From Acidobacteriota bacterium (lineage in GTDB: Bacteria; Acidobacteriota; Vicinamibacteria; Vicinamibacterales; Vicinamibacteraceae), in contig JAEZDP010000034.1 in NCBI GenBank assembly GCA_023418055.1, forward strand, positions 1 through 5,990: a stretch of 5,990 bases of DNA. Direction: 5' to 3'. The notes beneath the pieces were generated by a model. That model was not told where the DNA came from and made no database searches. It saw nothing but the letters and a program-made list of their open reading frames with translations. Of the stretch, positions 4,446 to 5,990 are shown in pieces. The translations under genes were made by a program, and so were the position numbers. Positions within the stretch are counted from its first letter, which is position 1; the number at the start of each line of letters is the position of its first letter.

Positions 4446-5299
4446 CTAGGTTCTGTACGAAAAGTACCGCCGTAGACACCGCAGCGTGCAAGCCAATGTG
4501 ACCATGGCGGCGAAACTTCTTGCCAGTTTGTCGTAGCGGGTGCCGATCCTGCGGCTTTCCTTCAGCCAGCCGAACATCCGCTCGATGATGTTGCGTTGTC
4601 GATACTTGGGCCGATCGAACAGCCGGGGCAATCCCGGCCTGGCCTTGCGCTTCATGCTCCGCAGCGGAATCACAGGCTGCATCCGATAACGGTCGCGGTA
4701 TTGGCGCAGGTGTTCGGCATCGTAGCCTTTGTCCGCCAGCAACCAGCGGCAGCGCTTACGAGGCCGCCCCGGTTTGCCGGGGATGCGTACCTGATCCAGT
4801 ACCGCCTGAGCATTCGAGATGTCGCTGGCCTGCCCCGGGGACAACAAAAAGCGCAGTGGAATGCCGTTGGCATCGCAGACCATGTGGATCTTGGTGGTCA
4901 GGCCACACCGGCTGCGTCCCAAGGCATGGTCTACCGGTTCTTCAGGCCCCCTTTTTTCCCGGCGCCAGACGCGGCTCGGGTTGCTTTCACCGCTGTCGAA
5001 TCGATCATCCAGGTATCCAGATCAATCAGACCCTCCTGGTTCAAGCGAACATGTAACCGCTCAAGAACCTGCTCGAATGTGCCGTCATCGCGCCAGTCAC
5101 GAAACCGTTGATACACCGTCGACCAAGGGCCAAAGCGCTCTAGCAGGTCTCGCCAGGCTGCGCCCGAGCACAGGACCCAGAAGATGCCGTTGAGCATCAA
5201 GCGATCATCGCTGCGGGGGCGTCCCATTTTCTGCGCGGGGGAAACCAGATCCGCGATCAGCTCCCAAGCAGCATCGGGAAGTTCGTAACGCTTTGCCAT
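4446..5299 (-). CDS. IS5-family transposase, OrfAB made by -1 frameshift
   Basis: Two frames encode one DDE transposase. OrfA (5299 to 4931) is 122 residues: an N-terminal DUF4096-like DNA-binding part (YELPDAAWELIADLV, GRPRSDDRLMLNGIFWVL) and the first catalytic aspartate in TWMIDSTAVKA (Asp100). OrfB (4922 to 4446) carries LLADKGYDAE and NIIERMFGWLK. A -1 shift on the A6 run at 4952-4957, followed by five G, joins them as GKKRGPEEPVDHALGRSR. This gives 284 residues with Asp100, Asp190 and Glu240 as the likely triad, the normal length for the group. GGAG nine bases before the OrfA ATG supports that start. The stop TAG (4446-4448) lies outside the terminal repeat, in the target DNA. OrfA made alone could act as an inhibitor, as in related elements. 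Catalyses cut-and-paste-type transposition in the cytoplasm. Confidence 0.92.
4449..4465 (+). repeat. IS terminal inverted repeat (transposase 3' side)
   Basis: GGTTCTGTACGAAAAGT is the exact reverse complement of 5341-5357. Identity ends after 17 bases on comparing the inner sequences. The repeat also encodes the transposase C-terminus (FSYRT), so coding sequence runs to the very end of the element. Confidence 0.95.
4947..4957 (-). other. Predicted -1 ribosomal frameshift site (A6G5)
   Basis: On the minus strand, AAAAAAGGGGG sits 15 bases before the OrfA stop codon. In the OrfA frame it reads AAA AAA GGG; a lysyl-tRNA slipping back one base re-pairs with AAA and continues AGG GGG CCT GAA, which is the OrfB frame with conserved residues PEEPVDHALGRSR. 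Such A-runs are the known programmed-frameshift signals of IS5/IS427 elements. Confidence 0.8.
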
Positions 5300-5340
5300 G
5301 CGGGTCTCCAGCCTTCATGGCATCGATTCTACCCGTTCGG

Positions 5341-5357
5341 ACTTTTCGTACAGAACC
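5341..5357 (-). repeat. IS terminal inverted repeat (transposase 5' side)
   Basis: ACTTTTCGTACAGAACC pairs perfectly with 4449-4465. It lies 41 bases upstream of the transposase start, so the transposase promoter should be in or beside this end, as usual for IS5-type elements. Confidence 0.95.
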
Positions 5358-5359
5358 TA

Positions 5360-5755
5360 GGTCAACCTGGTACCAATGCTCCTGGACATCAGCATTCCGT
5401 CCTGACGCTTGATGAATTCGCCGGCGTTGATCGGGTGACTGAAGAATGGGATCAGGAAGCTATTGCGGAAGTCGAGACCGCGTGCCGAATAGTTTACTCC
5501 AGACGGATAGGACCCTTGGCATCGAGGATCATGTTGGTCAGATCGCCTTTGCTGCTCGCGGTTGCTGGGCCGCTTATATCAGCAATCTCGGAACTGCTGG
5601 CCAAGCCAACCCTTACACACAGCAAACCGATGCCTCACCCCTGCCACAATGCCGCACCTCGACCAAAGATAACGGCTAACTGCCATTAGAGCGCGCTAGT
5701 GTTCCCGCCCGGCTTGGATTGCCGGCCTCCCGCAGCCAGACAAGAGGAAACGTCG
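5360..5755. other. Gene-free stretch between the IS and the polyamine-binding gene
   Basis: No intact gene is recognised. On the minus strand one frame gives a protein-like stretch (YPSGVNYSARGLDFRNSFLI, followed by HPINAGEFIKRQDGM) without a start codon or ribosome binding site, and a different frame upstream of it ends SKGDLTNMILDAKGPIRLE-stop. This could be a broken minus-strand gene or chance. An 84-codon plus-strand frame (5435-5689) overlaps it, has no ribosome binding site, and looks like a shadow. The last 60 bases should contain the promoter and leader of the gene at 5756, though no clear -35/-10 is visible. Confidence 0.4.
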
Positions 5756-5990
5756 ATGTTGGCAGCATTCTTCCGTGTTACCCGTTCATGCCGGTTGCGC
5801 GTGCGCAGCCCGGCGATCCTGGCCGTTTCTCTTCTGATCCAGTTGCAGGTCGCGCCCGCCCACGCCTCCCCGGCTCTGGTGGTCGCCAACTGGAACGACT
5901 ATATCCATCCCGATCTGGTCGCCCAGTTCACCGCGGAAACCGGCATCCCGGTCGACTACCGCACCTTCGAAACCGATGAAGACGCCGATG
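5756..5990 (+). CDS. Polyamine-type periplasmic binding protein, N-terminal part
   Basis: The first 78 codons of an ABC-transporter solute-binding protein of the PotD/PotF (spermidine/putrescine) type; the gene runs off the window. Residues 1-37 form a signal peptide: Arg-rich n-region, hydrophobic core SPAILAVSLLIQLQVA, and an AHA-S cleavage site after residue 37. The mature part starts LVVANWNDYIHPDLVAQFTA and ETGIPVDYRTFETDEDAD, closely matching the family start (LxxxNWxDYIxPxxxxxFxxETGIxVxYxxFxxxE). It should bind polyamines or a related amine in the periplasm and deliver them to a PotGHI-like permease, presumably encoded downstream. AAGAGGA at 5742-5748 supports the ATG. It is most likely resident chromosome flanking the accessory block. 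The subfamily is clear; the exact ligand cannot be read from this part. Confidence 0.9.
   Translation, partial: MLAAFFRVTRSCRLRVRSPAILAVSLLIQLQVAPAHASPALVVANWNDYIHPDLVAQFTAETGIPVDYRTFETDEDAD

Larger units (their letters stand above)
4449..5357 (-). mobile_element. Complete IS5-family (IS427-like) insertion sequence, 909 bp
   Basis: The element is bounded by perfect 17-bp terminal inverted repeats and flanked by TA on both sides (4447-4448 and 5358-5359), so the original target was CTAG in the sequence ...GCGA-CTAG-GTCAA.... It encodes a DDE transposase in two overlapping frames on the minus strand. Size, frame arrangement, TA-type duplication and the transposase signature (ALGRSRCGLTTKIH, LLADKGYDAE, NIIERMFGWLKESRRIGTRY) fit the IS427 group of the IS5 family. 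Both ends, the frameshift site and all three catalytic residues are intact, so it appears recent and potentially mobile. It landed just downstream of the 2527-4358 operon and disrupts no recognised gene. Confidence 0.93.

Noticed and set aside
4596..5111. 171-codon plus-strand frame inside the insertion sequence
   Set aside because: Antisense to the transposase, whose DDE motifs and frameshift signal are clear.
1..5433. Shared 12-mer CGGCGTTGATCG at 1-12 and 5422-5433 as a direct repeat bounding an island
   Set aside because: The first copy encodes the Ala-Ile-Asn-Ala end of the patatin serine motif and the match stops after 12 bases; chance or codon-driven similarity is more likely than an attachment site. 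No integrase or tRNA gene is present.
5435..5689. 84-codon plus-strand frame as a gene
   Set aside because: No ribosome binding site, mixed composition, no domain; the opposite strand looks at least as protein-like.
1..5990. CRISPR array, tRNA, rRNA or known toxin-antitoxin pair
   Set aside because: No regularly spaced direct repeats, no tRNA cloverleaf or CCA end, and no recognisable toxin-antitoxin family were seen on reading both strands.

Overview
The window looks like high-G+C gammaproteobacterial DNA, most likely Pseudomonas or a close relative. This is inferred from codon use, the patatin-like and polyamine-binding protein fragments at the two ends, and the IS5-type transposon; no ribosomal marker is present to prove it. 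The ends look like ordinary chromosome: position 1-175 (minus strand) is the start of a patatin-like phospholipase, and 5756-5990 (plus strand) is the start of a polyamine-type periplasmic binding protein. The roughly 5.5 kb between them is an accessory block of small, poorly known genes.

Region 176-2003 is a plus-strand gene run: a four-cysteine zinc-ribbon mini-protein (326-532), a 39-residue single-helix membrane peptide (564-683), a paralogous zinc-ribbon mini-protein (708-911) and a winged-helix/WYL transcription regulator (1002-2003). Two perfect short palindromes lie just before the regulator gene. Region 2137-2332 is a decayed second copy of the 'membrane peptide + zinc ribbon' module: the peptide has lost its ATG and gained a one-base insertion, and the zinc ribbon has been deleted internally so that only its first and last residues remain.

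Region 2527-4358 is a tightly packed three-gene plus-strand operon: a small CxxCxxCC (YkgJ-like) cysteine-cluster protein, a 352-residue protein with coiled coils around a glycine-rich hydrophobic core, and a 160-residue helical protein whose start codon overlaps the preceding stop. The large protein's N-terminus carries the same AKKG-x6-YSAxK pattern, with identical spacing, as the 39-residue peptide upstream. This links the two gene sets and suggests one functional neighbourhood. The cysteine-protein region has markedly lower G+C than the regulator gene, suggesting separate acquisition.

Region 4449-5357 is a complete 909-bp IS5-family (IS427-like) insertion sequence, minus strand, with perfect 17-bp terminal repeats, a TA duplication, and a transposase split into two frames joined by a likely -1 frameshift on A6G. 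Its stop codon is supplied by the CTAG target site. Region 5360-5755 has no intact gene that I can recognise.

How the parts might work together is inference: zinc-ribbon and cysteine-cluster proteins, membrane-active helices and a WYL regulator form a candidate uncharacterised membrane-associated stress or defence locus. No step of that function can be read from the sequence.
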